43,782 bases of DNA, taken from assembly GCA_949288035.1 (NCBI GenBank), contig CASEIJ010000031.1, positions 77,929 through 121,710 on the forward strand, given 5' to 3'. The notes under the pieces were generated by a model. It was not told the origin of the DNA and searched no databases. It worked only from the letters and a program-made list of their open reading frames with translations. The DNA comes from an uncultured Mycoplasmatota bacterium. Lineage in GTDB: Bacteria > Bacillota_I > Bacilli_A > RF39 > UBA660. Position numbers and translations under genes: made by a program. Positions 15,673 to 23,640 of this stretch are shown one piece after another (within the stretch, counting starts at the first letter, position 1; the number at the start of each line of letters is the position of its first letter).

Positions 15673-16452
15673 ATGCAAATGTTAAATGACATATTACATG
15701 AATTAGGAATTTCTAAAGTTAAGTTAGCAAAGTTTTTAGGTGTATCTCGCCAAATGGTATATAATTATTTGGAATTAGATGATATTAACAAATGGCCAAA
15801 AGATAAAAAAGTATTACTGTTAAATTTATTAGGTGTAAAATCTGTAGAAGAAATTAAAGATTTAAAAATTGATACAGATTATATCATGAGCGTTGAAAAT
15901 CGTCTAAATAGCTTGTGTGATGTAAATAGTAATGACCATAATGAAAAAGCAAACATTTATCATGGTTTAGGAAAAAAACAAGCAGAACTTATGCATAATA
16001 TTGTAGAGTTAATGAAAGAAAATTTAGATGATGATAAAAGTTTAGAAAGTTATCATACATATCAATACTTATATCATTTTATGCAAGCAATGGAATCTTC
16101 TCGTGAATTAAAATATATTTTAGCTTATATTTCTAAATCTATGGGTTTTAGTAAACCATTAGAATTTGTATTTGATGAAGAAGAACAATTTACATTTGAA
16201 AGCATCATGTTCTCTGCTATGACTTTATATCATAATGGAGGCGCATCAAAAACAAGAATTGCAGAATCTCATCGTCGTTTTGTGAGTCAAATTGAACATC
16301 GTATGGAAGAAAAATTAAGTCGTACATTAGAATTAAATACAATTAAGGTTCAAGCTCTAAAAGAGTTAGGATATACTGAAATTAACGAAAAAAATGCTTC
16401 TGAAGTATTTGAAAAAATTGCAGAAATCCAATCTCGAAAAGTTTGCGATTGA
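15673..16452 (+). CDS. Helix-turn-helix protein of unknown role (259 aa)
   Basis: Residues about 9-30 (ELGISKVKLAKFLGVSRQMV) form a Cro/XRE-like helix-turn-helix. The rest is predicted mainly helical with no recognised ligand-binding or enzymatic domain; it includes repeated Tyr/His segments (YHTYQYLYHFMQAME) and a basic helix near 228-238. It is probably a DNA-binding regulator or nucleoid-associated protein. It is transcribed alone from a near-consensus promoter with a strong AGGAGG site, suggesting substantial expression. A second ATG lies two codons after the first. The stop is TGA. No operator repeats were noticed at its own promoter. Confidence 0.75.
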   Translation: MQMLNDILHELGISKVKLAKFLGVSRQMVYNYLELDDINKWPKDKKVLLLNLLGVKSVEEIKDLKIDTDYIMSVENRLNSLCDVNSNDHNEKANIYHGLGKKQAELMHNIVELMKENLDDDKSLESYHTYQYLYHFMQAMESSRELKYILAYISKSMGFSKPLEFVFDEEEQFTFESIMFSAMTLYHNGGASKTRIAESHRRFVSQIEHRMEEKLSRTLELNTIKVQALKELGYTEINEKNASEVFEKIAEIQSRKVCD

Positions 16453-16455
16453 TAG

Positions 16456-16494
16456 AGAAGGGGAGAGGTCATGATTTCACCTCTTCTTTTTTTA
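16456..16494 (+). terminator. Terminator after the HTH gene
   Basis: Arms AGAGGT (16464-16469) and ACCTCT (16479-16484), extendable with wobble pairs, are followed by a long T run. Confidence 0.7.
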
Positions 16495-17090
16495 TCTATA
16501 TTTATGTATATTCTATTAATAAAGAAATATACTATTATTATTCATTTCATTCTTCGTTGGATATTACCCAAAACAATATGATTTGTATATGATTCATAAT
16601 AGTTTATAATTATTTTTTAATAATTAGTCCTTATATCAATATGAAATAAATTTTTAATACACTTCCCCTATTTATATTTTGAAAAAAAAGAAGAGGGGAT
16701 TTTACTTGTTATATATGGCGTTGTATTTTCAATCGAGCAATAGAAAGATGTATAATAAATTCATCTCATACGCAAATAATCTATCTCAATATGAAAGTAT
16801 ATATACCAATTAATTTTAATATTATGCATATAAAAGTTTAGATGATACATGTTAAAATTATTTTGATTTATTATTTACTTTAACTTACTAAATATAGTTT
16901 GTGTAGAAGTGTGTAGATATATGATAGATAACTTAAAATTATTCTAATTTTTATAAGAAATAAAGATATAATTCAGTAAAATATAAATTATATTAAACTT
17001 CTCATAATATATATTATGTTAACTTCTATGTTTTGTAAAAGAGAATAAAAAAGAAATAGGTTTCCCTACTATTCTACTATTATTCATAAT
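16495..17090. other. AT-rich gene-poor block
   Basis: About 600 bases without a convincing gene. The sequence is even more AT-rich than its surroundings. One possible mini-gene lies at 16706-16813 (plus): a TTG start, AGAGGGG just upstream, then 35 codons to TAA, with no recognisable product. A 14-base string AAAAGAAGAGGGGA near 16687-16700 also occurs, inverted, in front of the NERD gene. A weak hairpin at about 17046-17070 lies where the NERD transcript would end. The block may be a decayed insertion; no transposase, tRNA or direct repeats were seen. Confidence 0.5.
17046..17070 (-). terminator. Possible terminator of the NERD gene
   Basis: On the minus strand a 6-bp stem (17065-17070 with 17055-17060) with a GAAA loop is followed by a T-rich run. 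It is weak. Confidence 0.35.
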
Positions 17091-17825
17091 TCAATTATTA
17101 TTTTTTTCCTGCTTTATTTGATTAACATGGGCTTGCTTTTTATTTTGAGAGACACAACTATATTTTTTTAAAATTTGATAAATTGAATTAATTTCATCTT
17201 GTGTATAAATTTCTGGTGAATTTAAAATACTTATATTTAGACATGTGTTTAAATCTTTTAATTGCATCACAGTGCACTCGTTTTTATTGTGAGACGCTTT
17301 TTTTAGAGTACAATGATTAGAAAATACAATATATGAATATGTTTGAATATGCTTTATTTCATTTTTAGTTAATATTTCATTTAAAACAGAAACATGTTTT
17401 TTGTTTTGCCAGATTGGATTATAAAACGGGTATTTTTTAGTTTTAGAAAATACTTGTGTCCACGTTGGGTATTGTTCATTGCCATATATATAACCATGAT
17501 AGTCTTTAGCTTCTAATACATATATTCCTGTAGTAGTAATAAAAATTAAATCAATTTCACTGCTATGATTGTTATTCGTTGGTAGATAGCAGTTAGCAAT
17601 AATTTTATGATAATGTTGATTTTGATCTAATGTTTGAAATATGAAATATTCTAAAGGTGCTCCAGAATTATTTACTACATTTTCTTTATATGCTTTTGTT
17701 TCTTTATAATAATTCGTATTGAGTTCTTCTTCTTTCTTTTTTAAATATTTAATTTTTGACAGTTGTGCTTCTTTTTTTAAAATATAACAAACACAAAGTA
17801 AAATAATAATTACATAAATCCACAT
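17091..17825 (-). CDS. Membrane-anchored NERD-domain protein
   Basis: A 244-residue protein. The N-terminal 17 residues form one transmembrane helix (WIYVIIILLCVCYIL), followed by a basic linker and a NERD (nuclease-related) domain at about 55-165. The restriction-endonuclease-like elements are visible: Glu in GAPLEYFIF, Asp in SEIDLIFI, and the E-x-K of VLEAKDYHG. A Lys/Asn/Gln-rich tail ends the protein. NERD proteins are presumed nucleases or DNA-binding proteins; the biological role is unknown. The gene is isolated between a gene-poor block and a divergent mini-gene, and has its own promoter and an unusual hairpin in its leader. It lacks the helicase or topoisomerase zinc finger found in some NERD fusions. 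Composition is more Asn/Lys-rich than its neighbours. Confidence 0.82.
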   Translation of the reverse strand: MWIYVIIILLCVCYILKKEAQLSKIKYLKKKEEELNTNYYKETKAYKENVVNNSGAPLEYFIFQTLDQNQHYHKIIANCYLPTNNNHSSEIDLIFITTTGIYVLEAKDYHGYIYGNEQYPTWTQVFSKTKKYPFYNPIWQNKKHVSVLNEILTKNEIKHIQTYSYIVFSNHCTLKKASHNKNECTVMQLKDLNTCLNISILNSPEIYTQDEINSIYQILKKYSCVSQNKKQAHVNQIKQEKNNN

Positions 17826-17845
17826 AATAATTCCCCTCTTCTTTT

Positions 17846-17899
17846 AAAAAAATAAAGAAGCAGTATGCAAAAACATGGATTGTTAAGTCATACTACTTC
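17846..17899 (-). promoter_or_regulatory. Terminator-like hairpin in the 5' leader of the NERD gene
   Basis: On the minus strand, GAAGTAGTATG (17889-17899) pairs with CATACTGCTTC (17857-17867) with one mismatch and a 21-base loop, followed by an A/U-rich tract (17846-17856) and then the AGAGGGG ribosome-binding site. It lies between the promoter and the start codon, so transcripts must read through it: a candidate attenuator, or the end of a short RNA of about 60-70 nt. Confidence 0.6.
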
Positions 17900-17919
17900 C
17901 CTACTCTTCAATCGTCATC

Positions 17920-17949
17920 ATTGTATCAAAAAATGCCATTTTTTGTCAA
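17920..17949 (-). promoter_or_regulatory. Sigma-A promoter of the NERD leader
   Basis: On the minus strand, TTGACA (17944-17949) and TACAAT (17920-17925) are separated by 18 bases. The spacer contains a self-complementary AAAAATGGCATTTTTT segment that could bind a regulator. Confidence 0.72.
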
Positions 17950-18035
17950 TTTTATTGCCAATATTTCACATTAAAAAATAGATACATTTTGAATACTTAT
18001 GATATGTTGGTTCATACTAGTAATGGGTGATGAAA

Positions 18036-18209
18036 ATGAGTAAGAAAAATCAAAAAGCTGAAAACAATTGTTCAAAAAATCAAAAAGTAAACAACAAAAT
18101 GAACAAAAACAACAAAGCAAATAATAAAATGAACAAATCTAATGAAGCTTTAAATGAATCTAACATCGGTTTTGATGATGATGAATCTGATTCATTTCGC
18201 TTAATTTAA
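18036..18209 (+). CDS. Lys/Asn-rich 57-residue mini-protein
   Basis: Not recognised. The protein is extremely hydrophilic: repeats of NKxNK (NNKMNKNNKANNKMNKSN) followed by an acidic, Ser-rich end (FDDDESDSFRLI). The ATG at 18036 is chosen because GGGTGAT lies just upstream, as in mutS, nusB and xseA here; ATG 18030 and GTG 18027 are in frame. Similar small Lys/Asn-rich proteins occur in spore-formers, some as spore or coat components, but no family match can be claimed. It is divergent from the NERD gene and ends in a terminator shared with the ZIP transporter gene. Confidence 0.65.
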   Translation: MSKKNQKAENNCSKNQKVNNKMNKNNKANNKMNKSNEALNESNIGFDDDESDSFRLI

Positions 18210-18211
18210 AG

Positions 18212-18237
18212 AAGAATACGATTGTATTCTTTTTTTA
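18212..18237. terminator. Bidirectional terminator between the mini-gene and the ZIP gene
   Basis: An 8-bp stem (18212-18219 with 18224-18231), GATT loop and a T run. The ZIP stop codon lies in its 3' flank. Confidence 0.78.
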
Positions 18238-18978
18238 TAATAAGATATGGCTGAGTAACATTACTATGATTCCTAATATAAAAAAAGTGATTGTCTTTTT
18301 TGTTTGTTGATATTTCCATGAAGTTGGTAATAGTTCATACAATGCGATATGTGTCATAATACCAGCAATGATTGCATATAAAATTCCCATCATTGCTGGT
18401 GTAATCCATTGACTCAAAAATAATGTTGCAATGATTGCACCAAATGGTTCAGATAGTCCTGATATGAGTGTATATAAAAAAGCACGACCTTTATTTTTTG
18501 TGGCATAATAAATTGGAATAGAAATGGAAATTCCTTCAGGAATATTGTGTAAAGCAATTGCGATTGTTAAAGTTATACCTAATTTCATATTATTGCTAGA
18601 TGTTAAATATGTAGCAATTCCTTCGGGGATATTATGTAAGATAATGGCTAACATGGCTATTAGCCCTACTCTCTTTAAATGATTTTGTTGATCAGGCATT
18701 TTCCTATCTATTGTCATAGATAATATAATTCCAATTACAAAAGAAATCAGCATAATTAATATGCTTGGAATAGGATAGAATGTTTGGTTTAAACTGCTAA
18801 TACTAGTAGGAACTAAATCAGAAAATGAAACTGTTAACATAACTCCAGCTGCAAAACTAAGTGATGCGACTAAGAGTATATTTTTCTTTTTGATAGGAAA
18901 AAATATAAATATTGTTCCTAATAAGGTAGATAGTCCAGCTAATGCTGATAATATAAATGCATATGTCGATGGTTTCAT
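18235..18978 (-). CDS. ZIP family divalent metal transporter (ZupT-like)
   Basis: A 247-residue protein with about eight transmembrane helices. The metal-binding helices TM4 and TM5 carry the two HNIPEG motifs typical of ZIP transporters (ILHNIPEGIATY and ALHNIPEGISIS). Other family signs are SFAAGVMLTVSFSDLVP near the N-terminus and the Glu in GLSEPFGA. It imports zinc and possibly iron or manganese across the cytoplasmic membrane. It is transcribed on its own or leads into the AlkD-like gene region only by position (that gene lies upstream on the same strand, with a 33-base gap). No metal-regulator box was identified. Confidence 0.93.
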   Translation of the reverse strand: MKPSTYAFILSALAGLSTLLGTIFIFFPIKKKNILLVASLSFAAGVMLTVSFSDLVPTSISSLNQTFYPIPSILIMLISFVIGIILSMTIDRKMPDQQNHLKRVGLIAMLAIILHNIPEGIATYLTSSNNMKLGITLTIAIALHNIPEGISISIPIYYATKNKGRAFLYTLISGLSEPFGAIIATLFLSQWITPAMMGILYAIIAGIMTHIALYELLPTSWKYQQTKKTITFFILGIIVMLLSHILL

Positions 18979-19011
18979 GGAATCACCTATTATTAGAGTA
19001 TGAAAAAACTT

Positions 19012-19710
19012 CTAAATTAGACTAGAAGCTTTTTTCATATTTTTTAACATTTCTTTTTCTTTTTTAGAAACACGTCTTGAATCACATATCTTAGAAATTG
19101 CTTTTTGATATACCCAAGGACGTATTTTAGGATTTTCCAAAAATTGTTTTGTTTTTTCTGGATATTTAATATAACAAATTGATATTAACCAACTATGTGC
19201 CATTGATATATAATAATGATCATTATATTGGGTATTACATAGATTTAAAACATGATCAATATAAGTATCATTGATATAAAAATCTAATAATAAAACAAGG
19301 CCAAAACGAACGGTATATGGTTGTTTTTGCTTTAAGCACCATTGAATAAACTTAAACCCTTCACTCTGGTTTTTCTTGAATTGTTTTAAACTCGCACAAG
19401 CATAATCATTAATTGCCCAATTATCAATATATGGAAGAAACACTTTTATTTCTTGTATTACTTCTTGAAATGTGGTTTTTAAATTTCCTAATGCATATGC
19501 ATATAAAGCAATTTCTTCAAAATATTCAAATGGATAGTTATAATACCATTTTGGATTATCTAAAGTAAGTGTTTTTGCAAACTTCTTTAAAATAGGAGAA
19601 CGTACTCCTAATAATGGATATGTTGAAGTGACGATTTTTTTAGTAAAATTGAGATATGTAAGATCTTGATTTTGTTTTAAAAATTGATTAATCTGTTGCT
19701 GTAATTTCAT
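19012..19710 (-). CDS. AlkD-like DNA alkylation repair protein
   Basis: A 232-residue HEAT-like helical repeat protein of the DNA alkylation repair family (PF08713). Recognisable parts are GVRSPILKKFAK, YIDNWAINDYACASLK, YTVRFGLVLLLDFY, ISMAHSWLISICYIKYP and the C-terminal YQKAISKICDSRRVSKKEK. Family glycosylases remove positively charged alkyl adducts such as 3- and 7-methylpurines; Trp and Asp in the NWxxxD segment probably line the lesion pocket. The reading frame overlaps the deoB 3' end by 23 bases, so it is expressed with deoB. A deaminated or non-catalytic family member cannot be excluded. Confidence 0.88.
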   Translation of the reverse strand: MKLQQQINQFLKQNQDLTYLNFTKKIVTSTYPLLGVRSPILKKFAKTLTLDNPKWYYNYPFEYFEEIALYAYALGNLKTTFQEVIQEIKVFLPYIDNWAINDYACASLKQFKKNQSEGFKFIQWCLKQKQPYTVRFGLVLLLDFYINDTYIDHVLNLCNTQYNDHYYISMAHSWLISICYIKYPEKTKQFLENPKIRPWVYQKAISKICDSRRVSKKEKEMLKNMKKASSLI

Positions 19711-20860
19711 TTAAAAAACTTGTTCCTACTTCTTTTTTGATACCATGAAAGTTATCGACAATCGTTTCTCCTAAGTCTGCAAATGTTTTTCTAGTTGGAA
19801 TTCTTCCTGTTTTTGGTAAATGTTTACTGTAAATGAATAATGGTACATTCTCACGAGTATGGTCTGTTCCACGCCATGTAGGATCGTTTCCATGGTCAGC
19901 TGTTAGTATGAAAAGATCATCTTCTTTTAATTGTTGTAATATATCTGGTATATGATCATCTAACTCTTTTAATGCATTTGCATACCCTTCTACATTACGA
20001 CGATGACCATATTTTGAATCGAAATCATTTAAATTCGCAAAACATAGTCCGTGAAATGAAGTATGAATGGTATCGATAATTTTATGAATTCCATCTAGGT
20101 TATCCTGTGTTTTTATACTTTTGGTGATTCCACGATGATTAAAAATATCACTGATTTTTCCAATTGCAATGACATCTAGCCCTATTCTTTTTAATTCATC
20201 TAAATCAGTTACTCCCGTTGGATCTAATGCATAATCATGGCGGTTTGCTGTACGAGTAAAATTACCTGGTGTTCCAATAAAAGGACGGGCGATAATTCTA
20301 CCGACTTTGTATTCAGGCTTTTTTGTAATTTCGCGGGCAATTTCACAAATATGATATAACTCTTTTAAAGGGATAATATCTTCATGAGCTGCGATTTGTA
20401 ATACACTATCAGCAGATGTGTAGACAATCATTGCACCGGTTTCCATATGTTCTTTTCCTAATTCTTCAATGATTTCTGTTCCGCTGGCATTTTTATTACC
20501 AATTACTTTTCTACCTGTTTTTTCTTCTAATTCTTTTATTAATTCTTTTGGAAAACCTGTTTCTGTAAATGTTTTAAATGGTACTTTAGTAATAATTCCC
20601 ATCATTTCTGAATGACCAGTTAAAGTATCTTTACCGTTACTAATTTCTTCCATGTTAGTATAACAACCAATACATGGTTCTTCTTGATCATAAAGTAAGT
20701 TATATAAACCTAATTGTCTTAAGTTAGGTAATTCTATTTGGGTCTTTTCTAAAATATGACCTAATGTATTTGCCCCTTCATCCTGGTATTTAGATGCATC
20801 TTTTGCTCTTCCCATACCAACTGAGTCCATTACAACTAAAAAGATTCGTTTATATTCCAT
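19688..20860 (-). CDS. deoB: Phosphopentomutase
   Basis: A 390-residue DeoB of the alkaline-phosphatase superfamily. Metal-binding segments are visible: the N-terminal FLVVMDSVGMGRAKDA, the phospho-acceptor Thr in KDTLTGHSEMMG, and the C-terminal TADHGNDPTWRGTDHTREN. It interconverts ribose-1- and ribose-5-phosphate (and deoxyribose forms), linking nucleoside salvage to the pentose pathway. The true start is ATG 20858-20860 with AAGGAGG upstream; the open frame extends further into the preceding gene. It starts one base after the stop of the 162-aa gene and is co-transcribed with xerD. In Bacillus a purine nucleoside phosphorylase gene follows; here it is replaced by the AlkD-like gene. Confidence 0.97.
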   Translation of the reverse strand: MEYKRIFLVVMDSVGMGRAKDASKYQDEGANTLGHILEKTQIELPNLRQLGLYNLLYDQEEPCIGCYTNMEEISNGKDTLTGHSEMMGIITKVPFKTFTETGFPKELIKELEEKTGRKVIGNKNASGTEIIEELGKEHMETGAMIVYTSADSVLQIAAHEDIIPLKELYHICEIAREITKKPEYKVGRIIARPFIGTPGNFTRTANRHDYALDPTGVTDLDELKRIGLDVIAIGKISDIFNHRGITKSIKTQDNLDGIHKIIDTIHTSFHGLCFANLNDFDSKYGHRRNVEGYANALKELDDHIPDILQQLKEDDLFILTADHGNDPTWRGTDHTRENVPLFIYSKHLPKTGRIPTRKTFADLGETIVDNFHGIKKEVGTSFLNEITATD

Positions 20861-20861
20861 A

Positions 20862-21350
20862 TTATTTCTTTTTACCTCCTTTTTGTTCTCTGTATCTTGT
20901 ATTGAGTACATGAACTGCATTTTTCAAATTTGGAAATGTTTCTATTTCATAATCAGTTCCATTAAAATGTGGACGTGCGATATTTTGGAGAGGTTCTTTT
21001 AAATTTGTTTGAATTGTAGAAATAGATTGATATTCTTGTTTTGTAATACGATCTGTTACAAAAACCTGAAATTGATGCATTGCACGAATCATCACTGTGA
21101 TTCCAGAATTACTAAGCCCACAAAATAAGCGAAATGCAGGTTCTTGTAATAAATGTTCACTATTTTTTATAAATCCTTTTAAAATATAATAGCGAATAAT
21201 TTGATCATGAATATATAAGATTTCTCCCTTACGGTATTTTATACCATTTTTTTGAATATTTTTATCAACCTGAATGGGACGTATTGGTAAGATATTTCCA
21301 TTTAATGAGACTAAATAACCAATATCTGTGTTGTAATTTGTTGCTATCAT
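20862..21350 (-). CDS. Unrecognised 162-aa protein between xerD and deoB
   Basis: Not recognised. A soluble alpha/beta protein without signal or membrane segments. It has a clear AGGAGGCAAT ribosome-binding site, begins eight bases after xerD stops and ends one base before the deoB start codon, so it is a genuine operon member. Features include YRKGEILYIHDQIIRYYILKG near residues 39-59 and a Lys-rich end (REQKGGKKK) that supplies the deoB ribosome-binding site. Bacillus has no gene at this position. The tight packing suggests a conserved, possibly nucleic-acid-related function, but this is inference. Confidence 0.65.
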   Translation of the reverse strand: MIATNYNTDIGYLVSLNGNILPIRPIQVDKNIQKNGIKYRKGEILYIHDQIIRYYILKGFIKNSEHLLQEPAFRLFCGLSNSGITVMIRAMHQFQVFVTDRITKQEYQSISTIQTNLKEPLQNIARPHFNGTDYEIETFPNLKNAVHVLNTRYREQKGGKKK

Positions 21351-21358
21351 ATTGCCTC

Positions 21359-22264
21359 CTATTCTCCATGGGGATGGTGTTTGTAATTTTCTTTTAATTC
21401 TTCATTTGATACATGAGTATAGATTCCTGTTGTACTAATAGAAGAATGACCTAATAATTCTTGTATGCTTCGTAAATCAGCTCCATTTTCAAGTAAGTGA
21501 GTAGCAAATGAATGTCTTAATGTATGAGGTGAAAAAGATGTTTTAATTTCTTTTTCCTTGGCTATTTTTTTTAATATTTTAAAAAATCCTTGTCTTGTCA
21601 TTTGCTTTCCATGATTATTTAAAAATAATATATCGGTATACTCTTTTTTTAGTAATTCATTACGATATATATTTAAATATAATTTTAAATAATGCACTGC
21701 AATTTCACCAATTGGAATAATTCTCTCTTTCGAACCTTTTCCGATTGTTCTTACTGTTTCACTGGTTAGATCAATATCGTGGATATGAAGTGAAACTAAT
21801 TCACTGACACGTAATCCTGTTGCATACATTAATTCTAGCATCGCTTTATTACGATAACTAAATGCATCTGTAAGTGGTATATCTAATAGCTTATCCACTT
21901 CCTCTATTGATAATACTTTGGGAAGAGATTTTTTTGTTTTAGGTAGTTCAATGGTTGACATTGGATTATTTGCAATGATTTTTTCAATTAATAGAAATTT
22001 ATAAAAACCACGAATACAAGAAATTCTTCTAGAAATACTTTTTGGGCTTTTATTTTGATCTTTTAAATATTTTAGGTATAATTTAATATCTTTTTTTTCG
22101 ATATGATAAATATCCTTTTTTAAAAACTCAGTCATAAATTTTTGATAGTCATTTAAATCGGACTCATAAGAAGCAATTGTATTGCTACTATATTTCTTAT
22201 CTATTTGTAAATAATTTATAAATTCTAATATACATTCCATAAATGAATTCATATGCTTCACCAT
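21359..22264 (-). CDS. xerD: Tyrosine recombinase XerD
   Basis: A 301-residue tyrosine recombinase with the SAM-like N-terminal core-binding domain (about 8-95) and the catalytic domain. All active-site residues are present: Arg152 (ATGLRVSEL), Lys176, His247 and Arg250 (HTLRHSFATHLL), His273 (LLGHSS) and Tyr282 (IYTHVS). It resolves chromosome dimers at dif with XerC, and its position before deoB matches Bacillus ripX-drm. The first ATG (22264) has GTGATAAAAT upstream; a second ATG at 22252 has GGTGA at the spacing common here and may be the real start. XerC or another Xer paralogue is an alternative name, but the context favours XerD. Confidence 0.92.
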   Translation of the reverse strand: MVKHMNSFMECILEFINYLQIDKKYSSNTIASYESDLNDYQKFMTEFLKKDIYHIEKKDIKLYLKYLKDQNKSPKSISRRISCIRGFYKFLLIEKIIANNPMSTIELPKTKKSLPKVLSIEEVDKLLDIPLTDAFSYRNKAMLELMYATGLRVSELVSLHIHDIDLTSETVRTIGKGSKERIIPIGEIAVHYLKLYLNIYRNELLKKEYTDILFLNNHGKQMTRQGFFKILKKIAKEKEIKTSFSPHTLRHSFATHLLENGADLRSIQELLGHSSISTTGIYTHVSNEELKENYKHHPHGE

Positions 22265-22408
22265 ATTTATTTTATCACAATTTCATCGATTGCTAAAGAT
22301 GAAAAAATAGATATCATCTGTTATATTGTCTTTCTTATTTATTTTTTTTATGTTTTATCTTTAGAAATATTGTGAAATTTGTTACAATATGTATTGTGGT
22401 GATCATAT

Positions 22409-23632
22409 ATGAATGAACCTTTAGCAATGAAGATGAGACCTGAAACAATAGAAGAGATTGTTGGTCAGTCACATTTAGTTGGAGAAAATAAAATTTTATA
22501 TAATTTAGTAAAAAATAAACGTTTGTTTTCTATGATTTTATATGGGAAACCAGGGGTTGGGAAGACAACGATTGCTTATGCTTTAGTTCATGAATTAGGT
22601 TTACGTTATCGTATGTTAAATGCAACGATTCATAATAAAAAAGATTTTGATGTGGTAATTGAAGAGGCTAAAATGTACGGCGGTATGGTAGTTATTATGG
22701 ATGAGATTCATCGTCTAAATAAAGATAAACAAGATTTATTACTCCCCTATTTGGAAAATGGTTTGATTACATTAATTGGAATGACAACATCCAATCCATA
22801 TCATAAAATTAATCCTGCCATTCGTTCTCGTTGTCAGATTTTTGAATTACATGAATTAGAAGAACAAGATATTATAAAAGCATTGAAAAAAGTGAAAGAA
22901 AAAGATATACTCCCTAATATCAAAGTTGAACATGAAGTATATGATTTAATTGCTAGAATGTCTAGTGGAGATTTAAGATATGCCTATAATTTATTAGAAG
23001 TTGCGTATTATTCAACAAGTGATTTTCATATTACAAAGAAAGTGATTCATTCAATTAATAATAAGCCAGTGTTTTTTCATGATAAGAATGATGATGGTCA
23101 TTATGATGTTTTAAGTGCTTTTCAAAAATCAATTCGTGGCAGTGATGTGGATGCAGCACTTCATTATTTAGCACGTTTAATAGAGGCTGAGGATTTAGAT
23201 AGTATTTATAGAAGAATGAGTGTGATTGCTTATGAAGATATTGGGCTTGCCAATCCTAGTATGGGACCGAAAGTCATGGCTGCCATTGAAGCAGCAGAAT
23301 TAGTGGGTTTACCAGAAGCGAGAATTCCCTTAGGAAATGTAGTCATTGAATTAGCACTATCTCCAAAGTCAAATACAGGACATCTAGCACTCGATGAAGC
23401 TTTAAAAGATATTCGTTCTGGTAATACAGGAAATGTTCCCAATCATATTAAGACAACTTCACGTGATTATAAATACCCACATGATTATCCCAATGCCTAT
23501 GTGGTTCAACAATATTTGCCAGATAAAATTAAAAATAAAAAATATTATCATCCAAAGAATAGTTCAAAATATGAGAAAATATTAAAAGAAGTCGATGAGA
23601 AAATTTGGAAATTAAAACAAACAATTAAGTAG
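22409..23632 (+). CDS. rarA: Replication-associated recombination protein A (RarA/MgsA)
   Basis: A 407-residue AAA+ ATPase related to clamp loaders. It starts with the family signature LAMKMRPETIEEIVGQSHLVG; Walker A is GKPGVGKTT (46-54), Walker B VVIMDEIHRLN, sensor 1 MTTSNPYHKI, and the arginine-finger region AIRSRCQIFEL. The C-terminal domain includes SGDLRYAYNLLE, RLIEAEDLDSIYRRM and DYKYPHDYPNAYVVQQYLP. RarA acts at stalled replication forks as a tetramer. GGTGATC precedes the start. gpsA follows after eight bases in the same operon. Confidence 0.96.
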   Translation: MNEPLAMKMRPETIEEIVGQSHLVGENKILYNLVKNKRLFSMILYGKPGVGKTTIAYALVHELGLRYRMLNATIHNKKDFDVVIEEAKMYGGMVVIMDEIHRLNKDKQDLLLPYLENGLITLIGMTTSNPYHKINPAIRSRCQIFELHELEEQDIIKALKKVKEKDILPNIKVEHEVYDLIARMSSGDLRYAYNLLEVAYYSTSDFHITKKVIHSINNKPVFFHDKNDDGHYDVLSAFQKSIRGSDVDAALHYLARLIEAEDLDSIYRRMSVIAYEDIGLANPSMGPKVMAAIEAAELVGLPEARIPLGNVVIELALSPKSNTGHLALDEALKDIRSGNTGNVPNHIKTTSRDYKYPHDYPNAYVVQQYLPDKIKNKKYYHPKNSSKYEKILKEVDEKIWKLKQTIK

Positions 23633-23640
23633 GAGGTATT

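Noticed and set aside
16453-18030. NERD region as a mobile element
   Set aside because: No transposase, integrase, tRNA target or flanking direct repeats were found; only composition and isolation suggest transfer.
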